Part shown: positions 17,514 to 26,129 of the stretch, piece by piece | Numbering within the stretch: position 1 is the first letter of the stretch | Layout of the letters: each line of letters begins with the position of its first letter | DNA from: JADJEK01 sp052034255 | GTDB lineage: Bacteria > Planctomycetota > B15-G4 > JADJEK01 | Assembly (NCBI GenBank): GCA_052034255.1 | Contig: JBPOIU010000022.1 | Span: 1-64,000 of the forward strand | Reading direction: 5' to 3' | Length of the DNA: 64,000 nt | Made by a program: the position numbers and the translations under genes | The notes under the pieces: generated by a model | Seen by the model: the letters and a program-made list of their open reading frames with translations, nothing else | What the model was told of the DNA's origin: nothing | The model's database searches: none

Positions 17514-18581
17514 TCACGGGACGAGCCACGAAACGCAGGCCCACCAGGCGCGCAGCAGCCCGGACAGCACGCGTTCGCCGAAACTGCCGGTCTTGCCGCG
17601 GTCGATCCGCGGCGAAAACGTCAGGTCGGGCGCCCCGAGCAGGCGGCGGTCGCCCTGCTTGCGGAACTTGGCGATGGCCTTGCGCTGGGCGCGGATCTCC
17701 GGGAACTGCGCGATCAGTGACGATTTCGCCTTCACGTATTCGCCCAGCGCGCCTTCGCGCAGCGCGAACACGACATACGCGAGCCCGAGCAACAGCAGGC
17801 CCGGCAAGGCGAGCACCAGCGTGCGCTTTCGATAGTTCTTCAGCACCACGCGCCAACGATTGCGCGAATGCAAGAACAGGCGTCGCGCTGGGTAGCTCGG
17901 ACCGCCGCGGAACGAGATGCCGGCGGTGCCGGCCCGATGGTCGACCAACGCGTCCGGCAGCGCACGAATGCGCCAGCCCGCGAGCCGCAGTCGGTACGAA
18001 AGATCGTGATCCTCGAACAGGATGAAGAACGCCGGGTCGTAACCGCCCACGGCACGCAGCTTCACCCGATCGACGAGCGCCGCCAGCGAGATGAACGCGT
18101 CGACGTCGGCGGCTTCGTGCGTACACCGATCGAGCGGCACGAAGAAATGGCGCAGCGCCATGACGCCCGCGTAGTGGAACGAGCCGCCGTCGTAATGCAC
18201 GACGTCCGGTCGCGCCGCATCCAGCGCACGCGGTGCGGCCACCGCGACGTCCTGCTCGCGCTCGAACTCCAGCAGCAAGCGCTCGACACAGCCGTTTCGC
18301 ACCAGCACGTCCTGATCGAGCTGGAACACGAGGTCGTGGCGCGCCTCGCTCAACCCGACGTTGCGCGCCGGGCACGGACCATCGTTGGTCGGCATCCGGA
18401 TCACGCGGACGCGGGGGAACTCGGCCGCCACCATCTCGGAAGTGCCGTCGGTCGACGCGTTGTCGACGACCAGGATCTCGGCGAACGGGAACTGCCCGGG
18501 CTGGTACAGCGACCGCAGACAGTCGCGCAGGTCGTCGCGACCGTTGTACGACACGATGGAGACGGACACCGGGACGACCAT
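17514..18581 (-). CDS. GT2 family glycosyltransferase with C-terminal membrane segment
   Basis: The 355-residue protein has a GT2 core (VSVSIVSYNG, VVDNASTDGT, FQLDQDVLV in the DXD position, ILFEDHDLSYRLRLAGW). A hydrophobic segment follows around residues 258-278 (LALPGLLLLGLAYVVFAL). A basic tail of about 70 residues after it should lie on the cytoplasmic side. The architecture fits a membrane-bound polysaccharide glycosyltransferase. It begins three bases after the stop of the triple-fusion gene, so the two are co-expressed. Confidence 0.87.
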   Translation of the reverse strand: MVVPVSVSIVSYNGRDDLRDCLRSLYQPGQFPFAEILVVDNASTDGTSEMVAAEFPRVRVIRMPTNDGPCPARNVGLSEARHDLVFQLDQDVLVRNGCVERLLLEFEREQDVAVAAPRALDAARPDVVHYDGGSFHYAGVMALRHFFVPLDRCTHEAADVDAFISLAALVDRVKLRAVGGYDPAFFILFEDHDLSYRLRLAGWRIRALPDALVDHRAGTAGISFRGGPSYPARRLFLHSRNRWRVVLKNYRKRTLVLALPGLLLLGLAYVVFALREGALGEYVKAKSSLIAQFPEIRAQRKAIAKFRKQGDRRLLGAPDLTFSPRIDRGKTGSFGERVLSGLLRAWWACVSWLVP

Positions 18582-18584
18582 GCG

Positions 18585-21500
18585 TCACTTCACCGGCGGT
18601 TCGAAATCGGGAGCGCGGCAGACGACGCGGTGACGCAGGCAATACGGCAGCATCGCGAGCGCCGCGAACGTCGCTTTGGTCGCGATCCACAAGCCACCCG
18701 GCGTCTGCTTCACGGCCTTGTCGATGCCGATCGTGCCGCTGGCGTCGTTGGCGTTGCCGCGCTTCAGTCCGAGGCCTTTCAGCCCGAGCACCCACGCCGC
18801 GCGGACGATCTGACCGATCGAGCAGTGCTTGAACGCGTACAGCCAGAAATTGCGCACGTGGAAATAGAGCGAGCGCTTGCCGCCCTTCATGCCGAACGGC
18901 GTCTTGTGGAACAGCTCGGCATCGGGGCACATCACGATGCGGTGACCGAGGCGCAGCACGCGACTCGCGAGATCGCGCTCGTTGCCGTAGATGAAGAAGC
19001 GCTCGTCGTAGTAGTCGGCGGCCTTCAGAACGTCGCTGCGCGCCAACGTCCCGCAACCGCGGAACGTCGCCATGTAGCGCTCGCGCTTCTCGGCCAGCAG
19101 GAACTCGGGCGGCATGCCGGGCTCGACGACCAACGACGACACCATCGCGGTCGAGTTCGGCTCCGCCAACATGCGGTCGTACAGGCGGCCGAGCCATTCG
19201 GGCGGCGCGACCACGTCGTCGTCCATGATCGCCGTGAACGGCTGCGTCGCGGCCTTCATGCCGAGATTGAACGTCTCGCAGGCTCCGGCCTTGTCGTGCG
19301 GCATCTCGATCAGCGTCACCTGCGGGAACTCGCGCCGGATCATCGCGGCGGTGCCGTCCTTCGACGCGTTGTCGACGACCACGATCTGCGCCGGTCGCGC
19401 CGTCTGCCGCGTCAACGCCAGCAAGTTCTCGCGGACGTCGGCGCACTTGTTCCACGTCGAGATCACGCAACTGACCGGGACTTCGCGCGAGCTCGGGGCG
19501 GCCGGCGCGGCGGTTGGCGCGACGACATCGGTTGCCGAGGGGCGAACGGCGGTCGCACCAGCGACGAACGCTCGCGCGCGCGCGGCGAGTTCGGCCCACG
19601 CGAACAGGCGATCCGCGTCGATCTCGAGATAGGCCTCGGCCGCTTCGACGCCGCGCACGTCGACGTTGACCGTGCGCGCGCGATTCGCGGTCAGCGTCTT
19701 GTCGGTGACGTCGAGGTACGCGCGTTGGCTCGCGAACGCGTTCAGCGCGGCGCGCTTCTTCGGGAGCTGCGCCGTGACGTCGAGCAAGTACGACGCCGGC
19801 TGCGGCTCGTTCACTTCGTACAGCACGACGCGCGGGCGCATGCCGCTCTGCAAGAGCGCGTGCGCCGCGAGCCAGTACGTCGCGCGATGATCCGGATGGT
19901 GTTCCCACGGCGACGGCACGTACAGCACGTCGGGCCGCAGCGTTTCGAGCAGGCCGGTGAACCCGGACAGGAATGCCCCGTCGGGGCGCAACGCGCCATC
20001 GGGGAAGTCGAGCGCGTGGAACTCGGTGAGGCCGAGCTCGCGTCCCGCGGCCCGCGCTTCTTCCTTGCGCACCTCGGCGATGCGGCCGCGCTCCTTGCCG
20101 TCACGATCCCCGCCGGCGCCATCGGTGACATGGACGACGGCCACGCGATCGCCGCGTTGCGCGTGAAGACCCAGGGCTCCGCCCGCGCCGATGATCTCGT
20201 CATCGGGATGCGGCGCCAGCACGACCACCCGACCGCCGGGCACGCGCGCGAACTCGGCGAGCGGCACGAACGTGAAGCGCGGATCGAACGGCGGGATTTC
20301 TTGCGGGGGCAGCGGGCCTGCGGACATCGGGGCGGACATCGGGGCGGTCGTCGACGGAGGTGGCGAAGCGTAAAGGGCTTCCAACGTCACGGCATGGTCC
20401 GAAATCGCGAACCGACGCGCCGCGGTCCGCGCGCGGGCGGCCGCCAGCTCGGCCGGCCGCTGCAGCAGGCGCATGAGCAGGCGCGCGAGCGCGTCCACGT
20501 CCCCCACCGCGACCACGAAACCGGCGTCGCCGGCTCGCTCGGGCGCAGCGCCGCGGTCGGCCACGACCACCGGGATGCCGAGCGCGAGCGCCTCGTCGAC
20601 GACCAACGAATAGGTCTCCGCAGCCGCGCTGAAGAACACCGCGACGTCGGTCTCCGCGGCGAGGCGCTGCAGTCGATCGGAGTCGAACGCTCCTTCGCGG
20701 ACGACCTCGAGCGGGGCCAGGCGCTCGAGTCGGCCGAGCTGCTCGCGTTCGAAGACGGCATCCGTCGCGCGACCGAGCAACGTCAGTCGCAGCCGCGCCC
20801 GAACTTCCGCAGGCAGTCGCTCGAGCGCGTCGATCACCCGATCGACGCCCTTCACGGGAGCGAGGTTGCCCCACCACGCGATCCGGAGCCGCCCCGCGGG
20901 ATCGGCACGCCACGCTTCGGGATGGAGCGTGCGCGTCAGCCCGAGCGGCAACACGTCGATCGGAACGACTTGCGGCAGGATGCCGGAATCGCGCAGCGTG
21001 CGCGCGGCCGCGGCCGACGGCGCCAACACCTCGTCGGCGGCGCGCAACTCGGCGTCGAAGAACGCGCGGCGCGCGAGCAGCTCCGCGCGCGGTCGCGCCT
21101 CGTCGCCACCGAATTCCGGCGCGCAACACGTCACGCAGCGCTCGAGCGGCACCGGCGTGTCGTCGCCGCAGAAGCCGCCGTCGTTCCGCACCATGAAGAA
21201 GCGCGGACACGCGGCGAGGAAATCATGCAGCGAGACGATGGTCCGCGCGCCGAACGCTTTGGCGTCGGCGACCAGCGGACAGAACAGGTTCATGTAGTGA
21301 TGGACGTGGACCACGTCGGGCGCGAATGCTCGCAGGCAATCCGCCCACCGCGTTCGGACCTCCGGCACCTCGAGGTGCGCCGAGAAGCGCGGTCCGCGAT
21401 GCAAGACGCGCCACACGCGCACGCCGTGATGGGTCTCTTCGAGGACGCCGTCGCCGTCGCGCTCGCTGCCCGAGAACACCGCGACCTCGTGGCCGCGCGC

Positions 21501-21590
21501 CGCCTGTTCGACGACCAGCGCGGCGAGGTACGCCTCGGTGCCGCCGACGAACTCCGGCGGGAAGTTGTGGACCGCGTGCAGGATCCTCAT
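18585..21590 (-). CDS. Trifunctional GT4 / PIG-L deacetylase / GT2 fusion
   Basis: The 1001-residue protein joins three enzymes. Residues 1-408 are a GT4 glycosyltransferase (RILHAVHNFPPEFVGGTEAY, Cys cluster C128, C141, C152, C155, EX7E in ETYSLVVDE). Residues 440-660 are a PIG-L/LmbE-type zinc deacetylase: the motif APHPDDE lies at 459-465 and the second zinc motif HPDH at 565-568, so the metal site looks intact. Residues 706-1001 are a GT2 glycosyltransferase (VSCVISTWNK, VDNASKDGT, MDDDVVAPPEW). Pro/Ala-rich linkers (410-435 and 680-703) separate the domains. A likely reading is transfer of an N-acetyl sugar, deacetylation, then extension. It overlaps the upstream stand-alone PIG-L gene by four bases (ATGA). 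Longer upstream readings cover that gene and are rejected. Confidence 0.9.
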   Translation of the reverse strand: MRILHAVHNFPPEFVGGTEAYLAALVVEQAARGHEVAVFSGSERDGDGVLEETHHGVRVWRVLHRGPRFSAHLEVPEVRTRWADCLRAFAPDVVHVHHYMNLFCPLVADAKAFGARTIVSLHDFLAACPRFFMVRNDGGFCGDDTPVPLERCVTCCAPEFGGDEARPRAELLARRAFFDAELRAADEVLAPSAAAARTLRDSGILPQVVPIDVLPLGLTRTLHPEAWRADPAGRLRIAWWGNLAPVKGVDRVIDALERLPAEVRARLRLTLLGRATDAVFEREQLGRLERLAPLEVVREGAFDSDRLQRLAAETDVAVFFSAAAETYSLVVDEALALGIPVVVADRGAAPERAGDAGFVVAVGDVDALARLLMRLLQRPAELAAARARTAARRFAISDHAVTLEALYASPPPSTTAPMSAPMSAGPLPPQEIPPFDPRFTFVPLAEFARVPGGRVVVLAPHPDDEIIGAGGALGLHAQRGDRVAVVHVTDGAGGDRDGKERGRIAEVRKEEARAAGRELGLTEFHALDFPDGALRPDGAFLSGFTGLLETLRPDVLYVPSPWEHHPDHRATYWLAAHALLQSGMRPRVVLYEVNEPQPASYLLDVTAQLPKKRAALNAFASQRAYLDVTDKTLTANRARTVNVDVRGVEAAEAYLEIDADRLFAWAELAARARAFVAGATAVRPSATDVVAPTAAPAAPSSREVPVSCVISTWNKCADVRENLLALTRQTARPAQIVVVDNASKDGTAAMIRREFPQVTLIEMPHDKAGACETFNLGMKAATQPFTAIMDDDVVAPPEWLGRLYDRMLAEPNSTAMVSSLVVEPGMPPEFLLAEKRERYMATFRGCGTLARSDVLKAADYYDERFFIYGNERDLASRVLRLGHRIVMCPDAELFHKTPFGMKGGKRSLYFHVRNFWLYAFKHCSIGQIVRAAWVLGLKGLGLKRGNANDASGTIGIDKAVKQTPGGLWIATKATFAALAMLPYCLRHRVVCRAPDFEPPVK

Positions 21591-22300
21591 GGCGTTCCGG
21601 CGCGTGCGTCCGGCTCGAGCGCGACGAATGCCTCGCCGTACGTCGCTCCCTTGTCGAGGAACACCGCGCGATACGCGTTCAGACCGGACACGAAGCGGCG
21701 GATGTCGGTGTGCTCGAGCTGACTCGGATAGCAGTCGAGCGCCGCCATCTTCGTGGCGTAGACGCGCGAGACGTCGACGATCCACGTCGCGCGCGACGCG
21801 CTCCAGACTTCGTAGCCGAAGGCGCGCGGCGGACGATCGAGTTGCGCGAGCACGCGCTGCGTCAGCACTGCGGTCGTGTAGTGGTCCGAGTGCTGGTCGC
21901 CGAGATGCGGTGCGTAGACCACGTCGGGCGCGAACCGCACGAGCGCGTCCTTCAACCGCGGCAGGATCGCGCCGAGGTCGTCCTCGTGGACGCGGTAGTT
22001 GTCGGGGAAGCCCCAGAACTCCTGCGCGGCGATCCCGAGCACCTTGGCCGCCGCGCGCGCTTCGGCCTGCCGGCGCGCCGCGTACGCCGGCTTGTCCTCG
22101 CGCCCGGTCGGATCGCCCGACGTCCCGGCCGTCAGGAACAGCACGTGGATTTCGTCCCCGAGCTCCGCATGCAACCGGATCGTGCCTCCGGGTCCGATCG
22201 TCTCGTCGTCGGGGTGTGGAGCGAGCACGAGCACGCGACCCCGCGCAGGCGGCGCGCTCAAGCGGATCGGCGGAGCGGGAGGTTCGAGGTAGCGCGTCAT
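21587..22300 (-). CDS. PIG-L family N-acetyl-sugar deacetylase
   Basis: The 237-residue protein is a stand-alone PIG-L/LmbE-like deacetylase, a family that removes acetyl groups from N-acetylglucosamine-type sugars with a zinc ion. The zinc motif APHPDDE is at residues 27-33, and GDQHSDHY near residue 137 supplies the other ligand. No signal peptide is present, so it acts in the cytoplasm on a lipid- or nucleotide-linked sugar. It is the first gene of a three-gene run to 17514 and overlaps the triple-fusion gene by four bases. Two deacetylase domains in tandem genes suggest two sites, or two sugars, are deacetylated. Confidence 0.9.
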   Translation of the reverse strand: MTRYLEPPAPPIRLSAPPARGRVLVLAPHPDDETIGPGGTIRLHAELGDEIHVLFLTAGTSGDPTGREDKPAYAARRQAEARAAAKVLGIAAQEFWGFPDNYRVHEDDLGAILPRLKDALVRFAPDVVYAPHLGDQHSDHYTTAVLTQRVLAQLDRPPRAFGYEVWSASRATWIVDVSRVYATKMAALDCYPSQLEHTDIRRFVSGLNAYRAVFLDKGATYGEAFVALEPDARAGTP

Positions 22301-22463
22301 ACGGGCGAGAGCTTGGGCACTCCGAGGGTGGACGGCGGTCGTCGTGGACTTCCGAGGCCGCGCATCCCACCAAACCGTTCGAGGTCGTGAAAGAATCCCC
22401 CGCGAGCGGCGGAACGAGCGAGAACGGCGAGCGCGAGGAGGATGGTCGAGGCGACTCCGAGAC

Positions 22464-22488
22464 CGTGAATCAATCGGATGGATTCACG
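22464..22488. terminator. Possible weak hairpin terminator
   Basis: An 8-bp stem (CGTGAATC at 22464-22471, GATTCACG at 22481-22488) with a 9-base loop is followed by TTTT on the plus strand and preceded by AAAA on the minus-strand transcript. It lies just after the stop of the GNAT-like gene, in the 193-base gap before the PIG-L gene. The stem is short, so the call is tentative. Confidence 0.35.
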
Positions 22489-22493
22489 TTTTC

Positions 22494-23507
22494 TCAGTAG
22501 ATGTCCGAGTCCCCCATCGTGAAGAACCAATGATCCTGCGCCCAGCGTTCGTCGAACTCCGGGCCGAACACACGGATGCAGAGGTTGAACGTCGACGGAT
22601 CCGGTGCGAAACCGAGAGTGCGAAGCGTCTGCGCGAGGCTCGACCAGCCGGGAGCCCAGGTCTCCATGCGCGACTTCCCGGCATCGCGCGCGAGCATGGC
22701 CGCGCGTTGCGCAAGGCCGGCGACGGCCTCGCGATCCTCGCCCTCGACGATCCAGTCGACGAGCGGCGCGAGCGGTTTGTCGAACCACTCGGTGCGCAGC
22801 ACCAGCACGCCGCGCAAGCGCCCCGCCGCGCGCGCTTCGAGCACGCGATAGCGGAACGACGGACAGCGGGAGTAGCGCCACTCGAGGTACGCATGATCGC
22901 GGCATAGCACCAGCGGCAGCTTCGCCATCGTCGCGTCGAACAACGCGTCGACGTCCGCTGGAATCGAGGCGACCTCGCGGACCTGGACCGCATCCCCACC
23001 CATCGGTCCGAGGTAGTCGATCCAGTCCTGCGCGAAGTCGCGGACCAGCGCGACGACCGGCGTGTGGACCGGTCGGTAGTCGAGGATGCGCGTGCCGATG
23101 CGGAACGCCTGCGGATTCGGGAAGCCGTAGACGATGCGATCGCGATCCGGTCGCCCGTAGGCGTCGAAGAACGCGCGCGCGAGCGACAGGAACAGGCCCT
23201 CCTTCTTCAGCACGCGACGCCACGCCGGTGCGACGCAGGTGTCGACCGCTTGCGACCCGAGCATCGGCGCGCCGCGATCGAGCCATAGCGCCGGGATGGC
23301 CGTGTAGTTGCCGACGATGGCTCCGCTCGCGTCCTCGGCGACGAACGTGTGGTGCCCGTGCGGGTTGTGCGCGAACTGCCACTGCCAGTGCGCGAGCGTG
23401 CGCGGCGTGAACGTCGGATTGCCCTCGGCGAACACTGCGTTGAACAGCGCGAGGATCCCGTGTTCGTCGCCGGACCGATAGGGCCGGATCGTGAAGTCGG
23501 AGCTCAT
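22494..23507 (-). CDS. GNAT-like acyltransferase, polysaccharide-locus paralogue 1
   Basis: The 337-residue protein has an N-terminal GNAT-like half: FTIRPYRSGDEHGILALFN at the start, then VVGNYTAIP-like core strands and VDTCVAPAWRRVLKKEGLF, the usual acyl-CoA-binding loop region. A second half of about 150 residues ends GDSDIY. It is a paralogue of the protein at 24564-25595: both share the start pattern, YGFPN-AF-IG near the middle, RDAYLEWRY/AAYLNWRY and the GDSD end. It may acylate an amino sugar or a lipid precursor, consistent with the deacetylase genes nearby. The substrate is unknown. The start overlaps the kinase-like gene by four bases. Confidence 0.8.
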   Translation of the reverse strand: MSSDFTIRPYRSGDEHGILALFNAVFAEGNPTFTPRTLAHWQWQFAHNPHGHHTFVAEDASGAIVGNYTAIPALWLDRGAPMLGSQAVDTCVAPAWRRVLKKEGLFLSLARAFFDAYGRPDRDRIVYGFPNPQAFRIGTRILDYRPVHTPVVALVRDFAQDWIDYLGPMGGDAVQVREVASIPADVDALFDATMAKLPLVLCRDHAYLEWRYSRCPSFRYRVLEARAAGRLRGVLVLRTEWFDKPLAPLVDWIVEGEDREAVAGLAQRAAMLARDAGKSRMETWAPGWSSLAQTLRTLGFAPDPSTFNLCIRVFGPEFDERWAQDHWFFTMGDSDIY

Positions 23508-24346
23508 GCCAACGTCTTTCGGCCAGGGCCATCGCCCGACTTGCGCGCAGGCCTTTGCCACAGCGCGCGCCATTTCGCGCGCGAGCAGTACGTCGCCGCG
23601 CGCGCACCGCTCTCGCGCAACGCGAGCGCGCGGTCGGCGAATCCGGTCGCGTCGGGCGCGTAGGCGCGCAGGAACGCGCGCGCCGCTTCGTCGTCGGGCA
23701 CCAACGCCGCGCTCTCGAATGCCGACAACACATCGGCGAGCGCCGCTTCGCGCGCCCGCACCGAATGATCGACCAGCACCCCCGACGGATGATCGATCCA
23801 CAGCCATCGCGTGGCTTCGTCGCGCGAACGCACGCGCAGCAGGTTGCGCGGGCTCGCCGCCAGATGGAGGTAGCCGCCGTCATGCATGCGGCTCAGCGTG
23901 CGCGCGAACTGCAGCCGCCCTTCGTCGCGTCGTGCTTCCGGCGTGCCGCTCCACAGCAGGATCTGCGCCAACGACTTCACGTCGCCCAGGTCCTCGAACG
24001 CGACCAGTTGGTCGACGACGAACCCGCGCGCGCGACGCTCGCCGTAGGCGATCGCGGGAACCACCGGCAGGCCGCGTTCGAACGCCGTCCGCGAGTTGTC
24101 GTACTCGCGGTGCGCGCGCGACCGGCTCCAGGGCGTCAATGCGTTGCGAGCGAACGGCGGGCGATAGAGCTTCACGAACACGCGGGGCGCGGCGGGAGTC
24201 GGTTCGACCCACGCATGGAACGTGTTGCGCTCGCGCCGCCATTGCTTGACGGCGGGATGCTCGGGCACGAGCTCGCGCAACACGGCGGCGAGGCCGGGCC
24301 AGCGATCCGGTTCGGCGACGACCAGGTCCGGGAAGAGGGGCGGCAT
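23504..24346 (-). CDS. Kdo/WaaP-like lipopolysaccharide kinase family protein, atypical catalytic loop
   Basis: The 280-residue protein has a protein-kinase-like fold of the Kdo/RfaP family, which phosphorylates sugars of lipid A core. The ATP-binding lysine is probably K59 in VFVKLYRPP, an alpha-C glutamate lies in HREYDNS, and the loop 159-171 reads YLHLAASPRNLLR. In related kinases this loop is H-x-D-x4-N. Here H161 and N168 are kept but the catalytic Asp position is Ala163. The metal-binding Asp appears kept as D185 in WIDHPSG. The protein may therefore be a pseudokinase or use another base. An ATG at 24346 is chosen; a GTG at 24370 is possible. The gene is divergent from 24564 across about 217 bases. 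Confidence 0.72.
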   Translation of the reverse strand: MPPLFPDLVVAEPDRWPGLAAVLRELVPEHPAVKQWRRERNTFHAWVEPTPAAPRVFVKLYRPPFARNALTPWSRSRAHREYDNSRTAFERGLPVVPAIAYGERRARGFVVDQLVAFEDLGDVKSLAQILLWSGTPEARRDEGRLQFARTLSRMHDGGYLHLAASPRNLLRVRSRDEATRWLWIDHPSGVLVDHSVRAREAALADVLSAFESAALVPDDEAARAFLRAYAPDATGFADRALALRESGARAATYCSRAKWRALWQRPARKSGDGPGRKTLA

Positions 24347-24563
24347 GACGCGAGAGCTTCGAACTTCCACCGGCCCGCATCAACTGCCGGCTGAAAAAGA
24401 CCGGCCCGACCGGCACGCGCTCCAGTGGCCCGCGGGCAACCGGGGGACGCGTCCCGCCTCGACCGGCCTCCGCGGTCCGTCGGCGGCCGAGCCAAGTTCA
24501 AGGCGCGCCGGAGTTCGTGACGATGGGCTTGAACCCACGCCGACGAAGGTCGAAGCTCCCCGC

Positions 24564-25595
24564 ATGACCGTGCCCTCCGAACAGCTCGTGATCCGTCCGT
24601 ACCGCGAGGGCGACGCGCCGCGCATCCTCGCGTTGTTCAACGAGGTCTTCGCCGAAGGCGATCCGAACTTCCACGAGCGCACGCTCGCGGAATGGGAATG
24701 GGAGTTCGTCCACAACCCCGCCGGCGAACAGATCGTCGTCGCCGAGGAGCCCGGCACCGAGCGCATCGTCGCGCAGTACGCGTGCTTGCCGGCCTGGGCG
24801 AACTTGAACGGCCAGCGCGTGTGGATCGGGCAGGGCATCGACTCGGTGGTCCACAAGGACTACCGCCGCGGGCTGAAGCGCGAGGGCGCGTTCCTGCGCA
24901 CCGCGAAGTACTACTTCGACCACATCGGCATCGCCGACAAGAACGCGTGGGGTTACGGCTTCCCGAACAGCAAGGCGTTCGGGATCGGCGTGAAGCTGCT
25001 GAAGTACCTGCCGATCGCCGCGCCGGTGCCAACGCTGTTCCGCAACCTGTTCCAGTGCGCGAACGACGACGCCGTCGGGCGGCACCGCTCCGCGGACCTG
25101 CGCGTCGTCGACGTGCAGCGCTTCGACGCGTCGGCGGACGCGTTCTGGGCGCGACTCGAACCGCTCTATCCGATGGCGATCCGGCGCGACGCCGCATACC
25201 TCAATTGGCGTTACCTCGACAATCCACTGGCGCGCTACGTCGCGTTGCGGCTGGTCGACGCCAATGGTGCGCAGCGCGGCGTCTGCGTGCTGCGGCCGGA
25301 TTGGACCGGCCCGCCGATCCTCGCCGTCGCCGAATGGCTGGTCGAGCCGAACGACGTGGTCGCGACGTCGTCGCTGCTGCATGCGGTGACGCAGTGGGCA
25401 CGCGCGCATGGCCAACAACGCATCGAGGTCTGGGTGCCGCCGACGCACCCGCAGTTCACCGCGATCCAGGCCGAGGGCTTCGCGGTCGAGTCGTCGCCCT
25501 TCAACCTCTGCATCAAGATCTACCGCCCGGAACTGACCGAGGACTGGGTCAGGGCGCACTGGTACTGGACGATCGGCGACTCCGACGTGTTCTGA
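24564..25595 (+). CDS. GNAT-like acyltransferase, polysaccharide-locus paralogue 2
   Basis: The 343-residue protein is the paralogue of the one at 22494-23507. It starts QLVIRPYREGDAPRILALFN, has the loop region VHKDYRRGLKREGAFL, YGFPNSKAFGIG in the middle, and ends GDSDVF. The N-terminal half is GNAT-like; the C-terminal half (LNWRYLDNPLARYV, WVPPTHPQFTAIQAEG) may be a second degenerate acetyltransferase fold, as in FemAB-like and related proteins. It is transcribed away from the kinase and first paralogue, and ATG 24564 gives the same N-terminal alignment. A CoA-dependent transfer to a surface glycan or lipid is the best guess. No substrate can be named. Confidence 0.8.
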   Translation: MTVPSEQLVIRPYREGDAPRILALFNEVFAEGDPNFHERTLAEWEWEFVHNPAGEQIVVAEEPGTERIVAQYACLPAWANLNGQRVWIGQGIDSVVHKDYRRGLKREGAFLRTAKYYFDHIGIADKNAWGYGFPNSKAFGIGVKLLKYLPIAAPVPTLFRNLFQCANDDAVGRHRSADLRVVDVQRFDASADAFWARLEPLYPMAIRRDAAYLNWRYLDNPLARYVALRLVDANGAQRGVCVLRPDWTGPPILAVAEWLVEPNDVVATSSLLHAVTQWARAHGQQRIEVWVPPTHPQFTAIQAEGFAVESSPFNLCIKIYRPELTEDWVRAHWYWTIGDSDVF

Positions 25596-25631
25596 TCCGC
25601 ACGAAGCCGCGCGCTCTCGCGGACCCCTTGC

Positions 25632-25662
25632 TTGCACACCGGGTTACCGTGGTACCCTGCAA
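25632..25662 (+). promoter_or_regulatory. Imperfect palindromic operator candidate
   Basis: The 31 bases just before the ATG at 25666 contain TTGCA at 25632-25636 and TGCAA at 25658-25662. Inside lies GGGTTACC-GT-GGTACCC (41-57 of that hundred), a 7-bp inverted repeat with one extra T. Part of it resembles a promoter (TTGCTT at 25628, 18 bases, TACCCT at 25652). A dimeric repressor could bind here and block transcription. Only the symmetry supports this. Confidence 0.35.
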
Positions 25663-25665
25663 CCC

Positions 25666-26088
25666 ATGGACCTCGCCACCGAACAGGGCCGCGGCTCCGT
25701 CGCGCCCGTACATCCGCTGCTCGCCCGCTTCCTCGACGGCGTCCCGCCGTGCGCTCCGTTCACGCATCGCGACCACGTCGAGGTCGCGTGGCGACTGCTC
25801 GAAGCCATGCCGCTCGAGCGCGCGATCGGCGTGTTCTGCGATCGCCTCCGGCGCATCGCGACGGCCGCCGGCGTCCCCCAGAAGTTCCACGCGACGCTGA
25901 CGTGGTGCTACCTCGTGCTCGTCGACGCGCGTCGCGCGCAAGCTCAGTCGTGGGACGCGTTCGCGCGCGGCAATGCCGAGTTGTTCGACCGCACGCACCC
26001 CGCGGTCGCCCAGCACTACTCCCCGCAGCGGCTGGCCACGGACGAGGCCCGCCGCACGTTCGTCTTCCCCGATCGCCTGCCGCTTTGA
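25666..26088 (+). CDS. Small conserved protein of unknown function
   Basis: The 140-residue protein carries conserved-looking polar motifs: FTHRDHVEVAWRLLE around residue 32, KFHATLTWCYLVLVD near residue 73 and HYSPQRLATDEARRTFVFPD at the end. The His and Asp residues (HRDH, KFH) could form a metal or active site. There is no signal peptide or membrane segment. I have seen similar small stand-alone proteins in high-GC bacteria but know no function. It lies 41 bases before the next small gene and probably shares its transcript. Confidence 0.7.
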   Translation: MDLATEQGRGSVAPVHPLLARFLDGVPPCAPFTHRDHVEVAWRLLEAMPLERAIGVFCDRLRRIATAAGVPQKFHATLTWCYLVLVDARRAQAQSWDAFARGNAELFDRTHPAVAQHYSPQRLATDEARRTFVFPDRLPL

Positions 26089-26129
26089 GCGCTCGCGAGA
26101 CCAGCTCCACCCCTTCGAGGACACGAGCC

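Noticed and set aside
17868..21722. A 1284-codon open reading frame on the plus strand opposite the triple-fusion gene.
   Set aside because: It is Arg/Ala/His-rich with no domain pattern, as expected for the reverse of a GC-rich gene; the minus-strand reading has three intact enzyme domains.
21591..22373. A 5' extension of the triple-fusion gene that would make it about 1260 residues.
   Set aside because: The extra part is an off-frame reading across the PIG-L gene and has no conserved content; the ATG at 21590 starts at the conserved GT4 strand.
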